Below, in pieces: positions 1 through 5,109 of a stretch of DNA of 5,109 nt. The DNA comes from Komagataeibacter kakiaceti JCM 25156 (GTDB taxonomy: Bacteria > Pseudomonadota > Alphaproteobacteria > Acetobacterales > Acetobacteraceae), in assembly GCF_000613305.1 (NCBI RefSeq), contig NZ_BAIO01000148.1:1-5109 (forward strand), given 5' to 3'. Below the pieces are notes generated by a model that saw only the letters and a list, made by a program, of their open reading frames with translations, was not told the DNA's origin and did no database searches. The first letter of the stretch is position 1; the number at the start of each line of letters is the position of its first letter. The position numbers and the translations under genes were made by a program.

Positions 1-432
1 GGCCACGCGCTGTGGGCGGGCGGGCTGGATTATGACCACGGCACCGGCCACGGCATTGGCAGCTACCTGTCCGTGCATGAAGGCCCGGCGACCATTTCCC
101 CCGTTTTCCGTCCCGTGCCCCTCCAGCCCGGCATGATCCTGTCCAACGAGCCGGGCTATTACCGCCCCGGCGCGTTCGGCATCCGGCTGGAGAACCTTCA
201 TCTGGTCCAGCCCTCCCCCATCGGGGAAGCCGGGCGGCGCTTTCTGGAATTCGAGATCCTCACCCTCGCCCCCTTCGACAGGCGATTGATCGACGCCGCC
301 GCGCTGGAGGGAAGCGAAACCGCATGGCTGGACAGTTACCATGCACGGGTTTTTGAACGGATTGCACCACATCTGGATACACCGGCGCGGATATGGCTCA
401 AGGCGGCCTGCGCGCCATTGCACGCCGGATAA
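1..432 (+). CDS. pepP: Xaa-Pro aminopeptidase (M24B), C-terminal part
   Basis: This is the last 143 residues of a cytosolic metallopeptidase that removes an N-terminal residue preceding proline; the gene begins before the window. The frame is open from base 1 to the TAA at 430-432. Visible residue 13 starts HGTGHGIG. By comparison with human APP1, H13 matches the catalytic His485, H17 the metal-ligand His489, and H26 (in HEGP) His498. Two metal-ligand glutamates follow: E50 in SNEPGYY and E64 in GIRLENL, with the same 14-residue spacing as in APP1. The tail (EFEILTLAPFDRRLID, then WLDSYHARV) is the short C-terminal domain found in long-form APP1-like enzymes and absent from the E. coli PepP type. 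The pita-bread core is therefore complete at its C-terminal end, and the two metal-binding aspartates must lie upstream. Another M24 peptidase is possible but unlikely. The gene symbol follows common annotation usage only. Confidence 0.93.
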   Translation, partial: GHALWAGGLDYDHGTGHGIGSYLSVHEGPATISPVFRPVPLQPGMILSNEPGYYRPGAFGIRLENLHLVQPSPIGEAGRRFLEFEILTLAPFDRRLIDAAALEGSETAWLDSYHARVFERIAPHLDTPARIWLKAACAPLHAG

Positions 433-470
433 TGTGACTGCAAAACCATGACCGCACCCCGGTGGCCCGA

Positions 471-499
471 TTGTCACATGTGCTTCCGGGGCCTAGGAC
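471..499 (+). promoter_or_regulatory. Possible sigma-70-type promoter for icd
   Basis: TTGTCA at 471-476 matches the -35 consensus at five of six positions. A 17-base spacer leads to TAGGAC at 494-499, a weak -10 with three matches. Transcription would start near 506 and give a leader of about 100 bases before the dehydrogenase start codon. The gap has no better pair, and no clear terminator separates the peptidase gene from the dehydrogenase gene, so some read-through is possible. This is inferred from sequence only. Confidence 0.35.
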
Positions 500-521
500 T
501 TTTAACCAGTTCCGACGGGGC

Positions 522-578
522 ACCCGGCAACGAACCGGGTAAGCCAAGCCGGTGGGCATGCTGAAACGCTTTTCAGTA
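522..578 (+). promoter_or_regulatory. Potentially structured leader upstream of icd
   Basis: ACCCGG at 522-527 can pair with CCGGGT at 535-540 around a 7-base loop. CCGGC at 524-528 can instead pair with GCCGG at 548-552, and the two foldings exclude each other. A separate hairpin lies at 559-578: CTGAAA (561-566) pairs with TTTCAG (571-576) around the loop CGCT, extended by a G-U and a U-A pair. It ends about 10 bases before the Shine-Dalgarno sequence. I match it to no known riboswitch class. In GC-rich DNA, short stems of this kind also arise by chance. Confidence 0.3.
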
Positions 579-604
579 GCAAGCACAAAGGGAGACGTTC
601 GAGA

Positions 605-1633
605 ATGTCTGCAGAAAAAACAATTCCCGCTACCCTGATTCCCGGTGATGGAATCGGGCCTGAAATTGTCCAGTCCGTTGTTGAAATCCTGGATACGGTC
701 GGTGCTCCCTTCAAATGGGAAAAGGCGCTTGGTGGTGTCGCGGCGCTCGATGCCACGGGCAGCCCGCTGCCCAAGGAAACGATCGACAGCATCCGCCGCA
801 CCGGCCTTGCGCTGAAAGGCCCGCTGACCACGCCCGTCGGCGGTGGCTTCAAGTCCATCAACGTCACACTGCGCCAGGAGTTCGGCCTGTTCGCGAATGT
901 GCGCCCGACCCGGACGATCGTGCCCGGTGGCCGTTTCGAGAACATCGACCTCGTCATCTTCCGCGAGAACCTTGAAGGGTATTACGCGGCGATGGAAAAC
1001 TACATCGCCGTGGGTGACGACCCCAAGGGCATCGCCATGGGCGCGGGCTACACCTCACGCGCGGAATGCAACCGCATCGTGCGCTATGCCTTTGAATACG
1101 CGGTCAAGAACAACCGCAAGCGCGTGACGCTGGTGCACAAGGCCAACATCCTGAAGCTGCTGACCGGCCTGTTCCTGGAAGAAGGCCGCAAGGTCGCCAA
1201 GGAATACGAAGGTCGCGTGGAAGTGAACGAGCGCATTGTCGATGCCTGCGCCATGCAGCTCGTGACCGATCCGTGGCAGTTTGACTGCATCGTCACCACC
1301 AACCTGTTCGGTGACATCCTGTCCGACCTTACGGCCGGTCTGGTTGGCGGGCTTGGCCTGGCGCCGGGTGCGAACATTGGTGAAAAGGCCGCCGTGTTCG
1401 AAGCCGTGCATGGTTCGGCCCCCGACATCGCGGGTCAGAACAAGGCCAACCCGACCTCCCTGCTGCTGGCGGCGAACATGATGCTGAAGCATGTAGGCCG
1501 GCAGGATCTGGCCACCCGCATCGACAAGGCCATCGAGAAGGTCATCACCTCCGGTGCCGTGCGCACGGGCGACCTTGGCGGCAAGGCCAGCACGACCGAC
1601 CTGACGGCGGCCCTCAAGCAGGCGCTGGTCTGA
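605..1633 (+). CDS. icd: NAD-dependent isocitrate dehydrogenase
   Basis: This 342-residue cytosolic enzyme oxidatively decarboxylates isocitrate to 2-oxoglutarate in the citric acid cycle, probably as a homodimer. The start is the ATG at 605, with AAGGGAG at 588-594 ten bases upstream. The isocitrate contacts of E. coli Icd align: S84 (Ser113), N86 (Asn115), R90 (Arg119), R100 (Arg129), probably R120 (Arg153), Y127 (Tyr160) and K179 (Lys230). Metal-binding aspartates are D213, D237 and D241. The SxN pair in KSINVTLR argues against 3-isopropylmalate dehydrogenase, which is hydrophobic there. HGSAPDIAG at 269-277 has D274 and I275 where the NADP enzyme has Lys344 and Tyr345, and A281 replaces Val351, so NAD is the likely cofactor. 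The protein is shorter than the roughly 416-residue E. coli enzyme and closer in size to mitochondrial IDH3 subunits. The gene appears monocistronic, between a leader with hairpins and a strong terminator. Homoisocitrate dehydrogenase is a less likely alternative. Confidence 0.93.
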   Translation: MSAEKTIPATLIPGDGIGPEIVQSVVEILDTVGAPFKWEKALGGVAALDATGSPLPKETIDSIRRTGLALKGPLTTPVGGGFKSINVTLRQEFGLFANVRPTRTIVPGGRFENIDLVIFRENLEGYYAAMENYIAVGDDPKGIAMGAGYTSRAECNRIVRYAFEYAVKNNRKRVTLVHKANILKLLTGLFLEEGRKVAKEYEGRVEVNERIVDACAMQLVTDPWQFDCIVTTNLFGDILSDLTAGLVGGLGLAPGANIGEKAAVFEAVHGSAPDIAGQNKANPTSLLLAANMMLKHVGRQDLATRIDKAIEKVITSGAVRTGDLGGKASTTDLTAALKQALV

Positions 1634-1640
1634 TCCGGCT

Positions 1641-1674
1641 TTCCCCCGCAGGCGGCCAGCCCGCCGCGGGGGGA
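1641..1674 (+). repeat. GC-rich hairpin just after the icd stop codon
   Basis: CCCCCGC at 1643-1649 pairs with GCGGGGG at 1666-1672, and GGCGG at 1651-1655 pairs with CCGCC at 1661-1665. A1650 is bulged and the loop is CCAGC. A T-G and a T-A pair extend the base. The stem starts 8 bases after the stop codon. No T tract follows, so it is not an intrinsic terminator by itself. A role in 3'-end protection of the icd transcript is possible. Confidence 0.6.
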
Positions 1675-1690
1675 TACGGGAAGCAGACTG

Positions 1691-1727
1691 AAAAAGGGCC
1701 GTGGCATCACCTGCCACGGCCCTTTTT
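1691..1727. terminator. Bidirectional intrinsic terminator
   Basis: A perfect 16-base inverted repeat (1691-1706 with 1712-1727) surrounds a 5-base loop. The core stem is GGGCCGTGGCA, with five A on the left and five T on the right. Each strand therefore carries a GC-rich stem followed by a U tract. It lies 57 bases after the icd stop and 23 bases beyond the uraH stop on the other strand, exactly where two converging transcripts need to end. Confidence 0.93.
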
Positions 1728-1750
1728 GCATTCCGGCGGGGAAAAGCCCG

Positions 1751-2107
1751 TCAGCTTCCGCGATAGGTCGAGAACCCGTAGGGCGAGACCAGAAGCGGCA
1801 CATGGTAATGCCCTCCCTTCCCGTCCGGACCGGGCCGCGCCACGCCAAAGGCGATCGGCACGACATCAAGGAATGGCGGGTCGGACAGGGCCACGTCGCG
1901 CGTCCGGAAATAATCCGCCACCGCGAAATCCAGCCGATAGGCGCCTGCCTGCATCTCACCCATATGCTGGCTGAGTTCAGGGCAGCGGCCATCGGCATTG
2001 GTCACGCCGCGAAACAGGCAGTCCTGACCCATCCACAGGCTGATGGCCATGCCTGCCGCCGGCCTGCCGGAGACGAGGTCAAGCACATGGGTGGAAAGGG
2101 TGCTCAT
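1751..2107 (-). CDS. uraH: 5-hydroxyisourate hydrolase (transthyretin-like)
   Basis: This 118-residue protein hydrolyses 5-hydroxyisourate, the product of urate oxidation, to OHCU. It belongs to the transthyretin-related family, which forms tetramers with active sites at subunit interfaces. Family signatures are present at both ends: STHVLD at residues 5-10 with H7, R41 in NADGR, H102 in GHYHVPLL and the diagnostic C-terminal YRGS at 115-118. The invariant His, Arg, His set and the YRGS tail separate the enzyme from true transthyretins. Length is typical and there is no signal peptide, so it acts in the cytosol. The start ATG (2107-2105) overlaps the uraD stop in ATGA, with GGAG at 2119-2116 eight bases upstream. 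It is the last gene of the operon, 23 bases before the terminator, although it performs the earliest step encoded here. Confidence 0.95.
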   Translation of the reverse strand: MSTLSTHVLDLVSGRPAAGMAISLWMGQDCLFRGVTNADGRCPELSQHMGEMQAGAYRLDFAVADYFRTRDVALSDPPFLDVVPIAFGVARPGPDGKGGHYHVPLLVSPYGFSTYRGS

Positions 2108-2631
2108 GGTTCCTGCTCCATCCGTTCAAGCACATCCGCCAGGCGAAGCGCGGCGATCTTGTTGATTTCAGCCAGGGCGGCCTGCCGTTCGGCCTCCGGC
2201 GTGTTTTCCAGCCGGGTCCGCATCCCGTTCAGGATGCCTTCCTTGTCCGACTGCCGCACGCAGATGATGAACGGAATCCCGAATTTGGCGGAATAGGCGT
2301 CATTCAGGGCGCGGAAGCGGGCGAACTCCTCCGGTGTCAGCCGGTCCAGCCCGGCGGAGGCCTGCTCGACGGCGGAGGCCGAGGTCAGCGTCGGGTCAAC
2401 CCCCATGCGCTGCGCAAGCTCCGGATGGGCACGGATCAGTTCCAGCTTCTCCGTGTCATGCGCCCGCTCCAGTTCATGGCGCATGGCCGCGAGCATGTCC
2501 TGATCATCGGCAAAGGGACCATGGGCATGCGCGCGATGCGCCACCCATGGGGAATGTTCATACAGCGCCCCGAACAGCTCGACGAACCGTACGGGGGAGA
2601 GTGTGTTGACCCGTCCGATCACATCGCTCAT
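2104..2631 (-). CDS. uraD: OHCU decarboxylase
   Basis: This enzyme decarboxylates 2-oxo-4-hydroxy-4-carboxy-5-ureidoimidazoline stereospecifically to (S)-allantoin; without it the reaction gives racemic allantoin. It has 175 residues from the ATG at 2631-2629. I chose this start over an in-frame one at 2685 because it overlaps the puuE stop in ATGA, has an AGAAGG ribosome site at the right distance, and begins at the usual family N-terminus. H69 in RAHPEL and E89 in SAVEQ match the catalytic His67 and Glu87 of the zebrafish enzyme, with the same 20-residue spacing. The conserved FGIPFIICVR lies at 117-126. A Gln follows at 127 where I would expect Gly, a small departure. The fold is all-helical and cytosolic. 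In many bacteria this domain is fused to a PuuE-like domain; here the two are separate, overlapping genes. Confidence 0.95.
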   Translation of the reverse strand: MSDVIGRVNTLSPVRFVELFGALYEHSPWVAHRAHAHGPFADDQDMLAAMRHELERAHDTEKLELIRAHPELAQRMGVDPTLTSASAVEQASAGLDRLTPEEFARFRALNDAYSAKFGIPFIICVRQSDKEGILNGMRTRLENTPEAERQAALAEINKIAALRLADVLERMEQEP

Positions 2632-3539
2632 GCCGGATGCACCTTCTGCCAGTGCCGCGCAATATCCAGCCGGGTCGCGACCCACACCTTCTCGCGCTGC
2701 GCGATATAGTCCAGAAAACGCGCCACAGCCCGCGCGCGGCCCGGACGGCCCGCCACGCGGCAGTGCAGGCCAACCGACATCATGCGCGGTCTATCGGCGC
2801 CTTCCTCATACAGCATCTCGAAGGTATCGCGCAGGTAGTTGAAGAACTGCTCACCTTCCGTAAAGCCGTTCAGCGCGACAAAGCGCATGTCGTTCACATC
2901 CAGCGTGTACGGCACGATCAGTTGCGCCCGGCCATTACTGCGGTCGTAATAGGGCAGGTCATCGGCATAGGAATCGGCGTCATAGACAAAGCCGCCTTCC
3001 TCCGCGATCAGGCGGGCGGTGTTGGGGCTGGTGCGGCCCTGGTACCAGCCAAGCGGACGCGACCCGGTCAGTTTCGTATGCAGCGCGATACATTCCTGGA
3101 TATGGGCGCGCTCCACCGCTTCGGGAATGTGCTGGTAATCAATCCAGCGCAGCCCGTGGGAGGCGATCTCCCACCCCGCATCCTTCATCGCCGCGACGGC
3201 GGCGGGATTGCGCGCCATGGCGGCGGCCACCCCGAAAACCGTAAGCGGCTGCGAACGCTGGGTAAAGATGCGGTGCAGACGCCAGAACCCGGCGCGCGCG
3301 CCATATTCGTACAGGCTTTCCATCGCGATCGCGCGCGCGCCGGGAATGGACTGCGCGCCCACCATTTCCGACAGGAAGGCTTCCGAGCCGCGATCGCCAT
3401 GCAGGACCGAATTCTCGGCCCCCTCCTCGTAATTGATGACGAACTGCACGGCGATCCGGGCCCCGCCGGGCCATTTCGCATCCGGCGGGTTGCCCGCATA
3501 GCCCACAAGGTCACGCGGATAGGCACCTGCAACAGACAT
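2628..3539 (-). CDS. puuE: Allantoinase, PuuE type (polysaccharide deacetylase family)
   Basis: This 303-residue protein probably hydrolyses (S)-allantoin to allantoate. PuuE enzymes have the polysaccharide-deacetylase (NodB) fold, are unrelated to the amidohydrolase-type AllB, and are described as metal-independent. Characteristic blocks run the whole length: DLVGYAGNPP at 10-19, NYEEGAE at 36-42, then MESLYEYGARAGFWR, EIASHGLRWIDYQ, GWYQGRTSPNT, YADDLPYYDR, PYTLDVNDMRF and SVGLHCRVAGRPGRA, ending with DIARHW near the C-terminus. The start is the ATG at 3539-3537, behind GGGAG at 3554-3550. The frame stays open upstream to 3794, but that part overlaps the end of pucG and lacks family sequence. 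The stop overlaps the uraD start. Older annotation may call it a urate catabolism protein or polysaccharide deacetylase. The neighbours support allantoinase. Confidence 0.94.
   Translation of the reverse strand: MSVAGAYPRDLVGYAGNPPDAKWPGGARIAVQFVINYEEGAENSVLHGDRGSEAFLSEMVGAQSIPGARAIAMESLYEYGARAGFWRLHRIFTQRSQPLTVFGVAAAMARNPAAVAAMKDAGWEIASHGLRWIDYQHIPEAVERAHIQECIALHTKLTGSRPLGWYQGRTSPNTARLIAEEGGFVYDADSYADDLPYYDRSNGRAQLIVPYTLDVNDMRFVALNGFTEGEQFFNYLRDTFEMLYEEGADRPRMMSVGLHCRVAGRPGRARAVARFLDYIAQREKVWVATRLDIARHWQKVHPA
2642..2647 (-). promoter_or_regulatory. uraD ribosome binding site
   Basis: AGAAGG on the minus strand lies inside the 3' end of puuE, ten bases before the ATG at 2631. It decides the uraD start in favour of 2631 rather than the longer frame opening at 2685. 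Confidence 0.6.
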
Positions 3540-3549
3540 GATGGCTGAT

Positions 3550-3554
3550 CTCCC
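3550..3554 (-). promoter_or_regulatory. puuE ribosome binding site
   Basis: GGGAG on the minus strand falls in the 19-base gap between the pucG stop and the puuE ATG, ten bases before the ATG at 3539. It supports this start against upstream in-frame options inside pucG. Confidence 0.7.
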
Positions 3555-3558
3555 GTTC

Positions 3559-4788
3559 TTATGCGTTGTAGGCGGCAAGGGCGGCATCCACGCCGCTGCC
3601 GGCGGCAAAGCTGTGGCCTTCATGCCGCAGCACTGTTTCCAGCGCCCCCAGCGTGAGCAGCACCTTGTGCTTCTCGGCATTGTAACCCATCGCGCCGATA
3701 CGCCAGATCCTGCCCTGCAGCGGGCCAAAGGCGCTGCCGATCTCGATTTCAAAATCCTCACGCATGCGGCCACGCACCCGTTCGCCATCGACACTGTCGG
3801 GAATGTACACGCCGGTCACGTTGGTCATGCGGTATTCATCGCTGCCAAACAGTTCCAGCCCCATGGCACGCAGCCCCGCGCACATGGCGCGCGATGCGCT
3901 GGCATGGCGGGCGAAGCGGGCTTCCAGCCCCTCTTCCACCATCACGCGCGCGGCTTCACGCGCGGCGTACAGCATGCTGGTGGCCTCGGTATGATGGTTC
4001 AGGCGCTTTTCGGACCAGTAATCCATGATCATGGCCAGATCGAAATAGTTGGACGGGATGCGTGCCCGCACGCCATCGGTCGTGTCGCTGCCACGAATCC
4101 CGGCCTCGACATGGCGGCGCGCCATGATGTGCTCGGCCGCGCGGTCGGAAATGGTGATGGGCGCGGAGCCCGGCGGGCCACCCATGCACTTCTGCAGGCC
4201 ACCGCTGACCACGTCCACACCCCAGCGGTCAGTCGCCACCGCCATGCCGCCCAGCGTGGCCGTCGCATCGACATAGGACAGCACGTCGTATTTGCGGCAC
4301 AGCGCGCCCACGCCATCGAGCGGCTGCGCCATGGTGGTGGAGGTATCGCCATGGATGCAGGCCAGCACGCGGGGGCGATGGGTCACGATCGCCTCCTCGA
4401 TCTGCTCCAGTGTCGCGACCTCGCCCCACGGAATATCCACGGTCACGATCTCCGCGCCGATCCGCGCCGCGATTTCGGACAGCAGTAGCCCGAAGCGGCC
4501 CGCGCGCACGATCAGCAGCTTCATTCCCGGCTCGACCAGCGAGACGAGCGCCGCCTCGATCCCGGCGCGCGCCGTGCCGTCCACCAGAAAGGTCCAGCGG
4601 TTATCGGTCATGAACACCTGACGGTAGAGTTCCATCGTCTGGTTCATGTAGGTGGTCATTTCCGGGTCGAACTGCCCAAGCATGTCGGCCGCCATGGCCC
4701 GCAGCACGCGCGGATGCGCGTTGACCGGTCCCGGCCCCATCAGCAGCCGGGCAGGAGGGTTGATCTGGCCAAAAAATGTCTGGGTCAT
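3559..4788 (-). CDS. pucG: (S)-ureidoglycine-glyoxylate aminotransferase
   Basis: This 409-residue fold-type I, class V PLP enzyme probably transfers the amino group of (S)-ureidoglycine to glyoxylate, giving oxalurate and glycine. The N-terminal block MGPGPVNAHPRVL (17-29) is typical of the alanine-glyoxylate aminotransferase group. D174 in YVDATATLGG should contact the PLP ring nitrogen. K200 in SGGLQKCMGG is the Schiff-base lysine. An Arg in RIWRIGAMGYN near the C-terminus should bind the substrate carboxylate. As I recall, Gln37 and Asn264 of B. subtilis PucG distinguish it from alanine- or serine-glyoxylate aminotransferases. Q39 (LGQFDP) and N264 (RLNHHTEAT) match them here. The start ATG overlaps the upstream gene's stop in ATGA, with a weak GAGAG site at 4802-4798. 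Sitting next to allantoate amidohydrolase, as in the B. subtilis puc cluster, supports the assignment. A general glyoxylate aminotransferase is the main alternative. Confidence 0.9.
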   Translation of the reverse strand: MTQTFFGQINPPARLLMGPGPVNAHPRVLRAMAADMLGQFDPEMTTYMNQTMELYRQVFMTDNRWTFLVDGTARAGIEAALVSLVEPGMKLLIVRAGRFGLLLSEIAARIGAEIVTVDIPWGEVATLEQIEEAIVTHRPRVLACIHGDTSTTMAQPLDGVGALCRKYDVLSYVDATATLGGMAVATDRWGVDVVSGGLQKCMGGPPGSAPITISDRAAEHIMARRHVEAGIRGSDTTDGVRARIPSNYFDLAMIMDYWSEKRLNHHTEATSMLYAAREAARVMVEEGLEARFARHASASRAMCAGLRAMGLELFGSDEYRMTNVTGVYIPDSVDGERVRGRMREDFEIEIGSAFGPLQGRIWRIGAMGYNAEKHKVLLTLGALETVLRHEGHSFAAGSGVDAALAAYNA

Positions 4789-5109
4789 CCGAAGCGTCTC
4801 TCAAAAAGTCCGATAAAGGTCGTCATGGCGCGCAGGGCCTGTTCCGTATCCGCATCCGTCACGGATTCAGCCGGGTTATGGCTGATCCCCCCCGCGCACC
4901 GGATGAACAGCATGGAAACCGGGGCCAGATGCGCCATGATCATCGCATCATGCCCCGCCCCGCTGACCAGCAGGCGCGCGGGCGCGCCGGTTACGTCATC
5001 CACCGCCTGTTCCATAAGCGCCGTGAGCACCGGGTCACAGGGCGTGGCGTCAAGATCCTGCTGGAGCGCGATGTCCAGCTCCATGCCGCGCTGCCGGGCC
5101 ACCTGCCGG
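4785..5109 (-). CDS. allC: Allantoate amidohydrolase (M20), C-terminal part
   Basis: These are the last 107 residues of an M20-family amidase; the 5' part lies beyond the window. SGAGHDAM (visible residues 49-56) and GISHNPAE (74-81) are signatures of the allantoate amidohydrolase, ureidoglycolate hydrolase and N-carbamoyl-amino-acid hydrolase group. H77 should be the last metal ligand of the two-metal centre. The other ligands (His, Asp, Glu, His) would be in the missing part. The enzyme probably converts allantoate to (S)-ureidoglycine, ammonia and CO2, feeding the PucG product of the next gene, as PucF does in B. subtilis. A ureidoglycolate amidohydrolase or a carbamoylase cannot be excluded from this fragment. 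The GTG at 5102 is probably an internal valine, because the frame stays open to the window edge and family members are about 400 residues long. The stop overlaps the pucG start. Confidence 0.82.
   Translation of the reverse strand, partial: RQVARQRGMELDIALQQDLDATPCDPVLTALMEQAVDDVTGAPARLLVSGAGHDAMIMAHLAPVSMLFIRCAGGISHNPAESVTDADTEQALRAMTTFIGLFERRFG

Larger units (their letters stand above)
1691..5109 (-). other. Ureide (purine ring) degradation operon, 5' end outside window
   Basis: Five same-strand genes lie head to tail: allantoate amidohydrolase, pucG, puuE, uraD and uraH, ending at the terminator at 1691-1727. Junctions are ATGA overlaps at 4785-4788, 2628-2631 and 2104-2107, plus a 19-base gap at 3540-3558. 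This packing implies one transcript and translational coupling. No internal promoter is evident. The promoter and any regulator lie beyond 5109. Confidence 0.85.

Noticed and set aside
457..491. CCCCGG/CCGGGG inverted repeat as a pepP terminator
   Set aside because: The loop is 23 bases and no T tract directly follows the stem, so it does not look like an intrinsic terminator.
502..957. Minus-strand open frame of 151 codons across the icd start region
   Set aside because: It overlaps the icd leader and coding region and has low-complexity Arg/Ser/Pro content with no domain.
1055..1717. Minus-strand open frame of 220 codons opposite icd
   Set aside because: It lies antisense to conserved dehydrogenase sequence, its N-terminal end runs across the bidirectional terminator, and it has no recognisable domain.
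2632..2685. An 18-residue N-terminal extension of uraD starting at 2685
   Set aside because: It overlaps puuE coding sequence; the ATG at 2631 forms the ATGA overlap and has its own ribosome site.
3324..3341. Alternating CG tract with a GCGATCGC palindrome
   Set aside because: It lies within puuE codons for conserved residues (ARAIAMES) and is explained by GC-rich codon choice.
2637..3548. Plus-strand open frame of 303 codons opposite puuE
   Set aside because: It is the antisense of a clearly conserved allantoinase, resembles no family I know, and is rich in Arg, His and Ala as expected for a shadow frame in GC-rich DNA.
3540..3794. An 85-codon N-terminal extension of puuE starting at 3794
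   Set aside because: It overlaps pucG, has no family similarity, and the ATG at 3539 has a good ribosome site and the expected N-terminus.
3538..4488. Plus-strand open frame of 316 codons opposite pucG
   Set aside because: It is the antisense of a well-supported aminotransferase gene, with compositionally biased, unrecognisable protein.

Overview
This is a GC-rich, gene-dense bacterial window holding ordinary metabolic genes. The protein types (a long-form M24 Xaa-Pro aminopeptidase, a short NAD-type isocitrate dehydrogenase and a purine ring degradation cluster) and the base composition suggest an alphaproteobacterium. An acetic acid bacterium of the Acetobacteraceae fits best, but that placement is an inference from general resemblance.

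Layout. On the plus strand, positions 1-432 hold the C-terminal end of an Xaa-Pro aminopeptidase. A 172-base gap follows, with a possible promoter and a leader that can fold into hairpins. Next is a complete 342-residue NAD-type isocitrate dehydrogenase gene (605-1633). Just after it come a GC-rich hairpin (1641-1674) and a symmetrical hairpin flanked by A and T tracts (1691-1727), which can end transcription from both directions. The rest of the window (1751-5109) is one minus-strand operon. Read in the direction of transcription it encodes: a partial M20-family allantoate amidohydrolase, a PucG-type ureidoglycine-glyoxylate aminotransferase, a PuuE-type allantoinase, OHCU decarboxylase (UraD) and 5-hydroxyisourate hydrolase (UraH). 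Three of the four gene junctions are 4-base ATGA overlaps. The fourth has 19 bases between genes.

How the genes work together. The minus-strand genes cover consecutive steps from 5-hydroxyisourate onward: UraH makes OHCU, UraD makes (S)-allantoin, PuuE makes allantoate, the M20 enzyme releases ammonia and CO2 to give (S)-ureidoglycine, and PucG transfers the amino group to glyoxylate, giving oxalurate and glycine. Gene order is the exact reverse of reaction order. The urate-oxidising enzyme, the oxalurate-processing enzymes, a purine transporter and a regulator are not in the window; some may lie beyond position 5109. The isocitrate dehydrogenase belongs to the citric acid cycle and is a convergent neighbour, with no visible functional link to the purine genes.

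I see no mobile element, CRISPR array, tRNA, rRNA or clearly new system here. The points most worth checking are the PucG specificity residues, the NAD-specificity residues of the dehydrogenase, the possible structured leader upstream of it, and the missing first step of the urate pathway.
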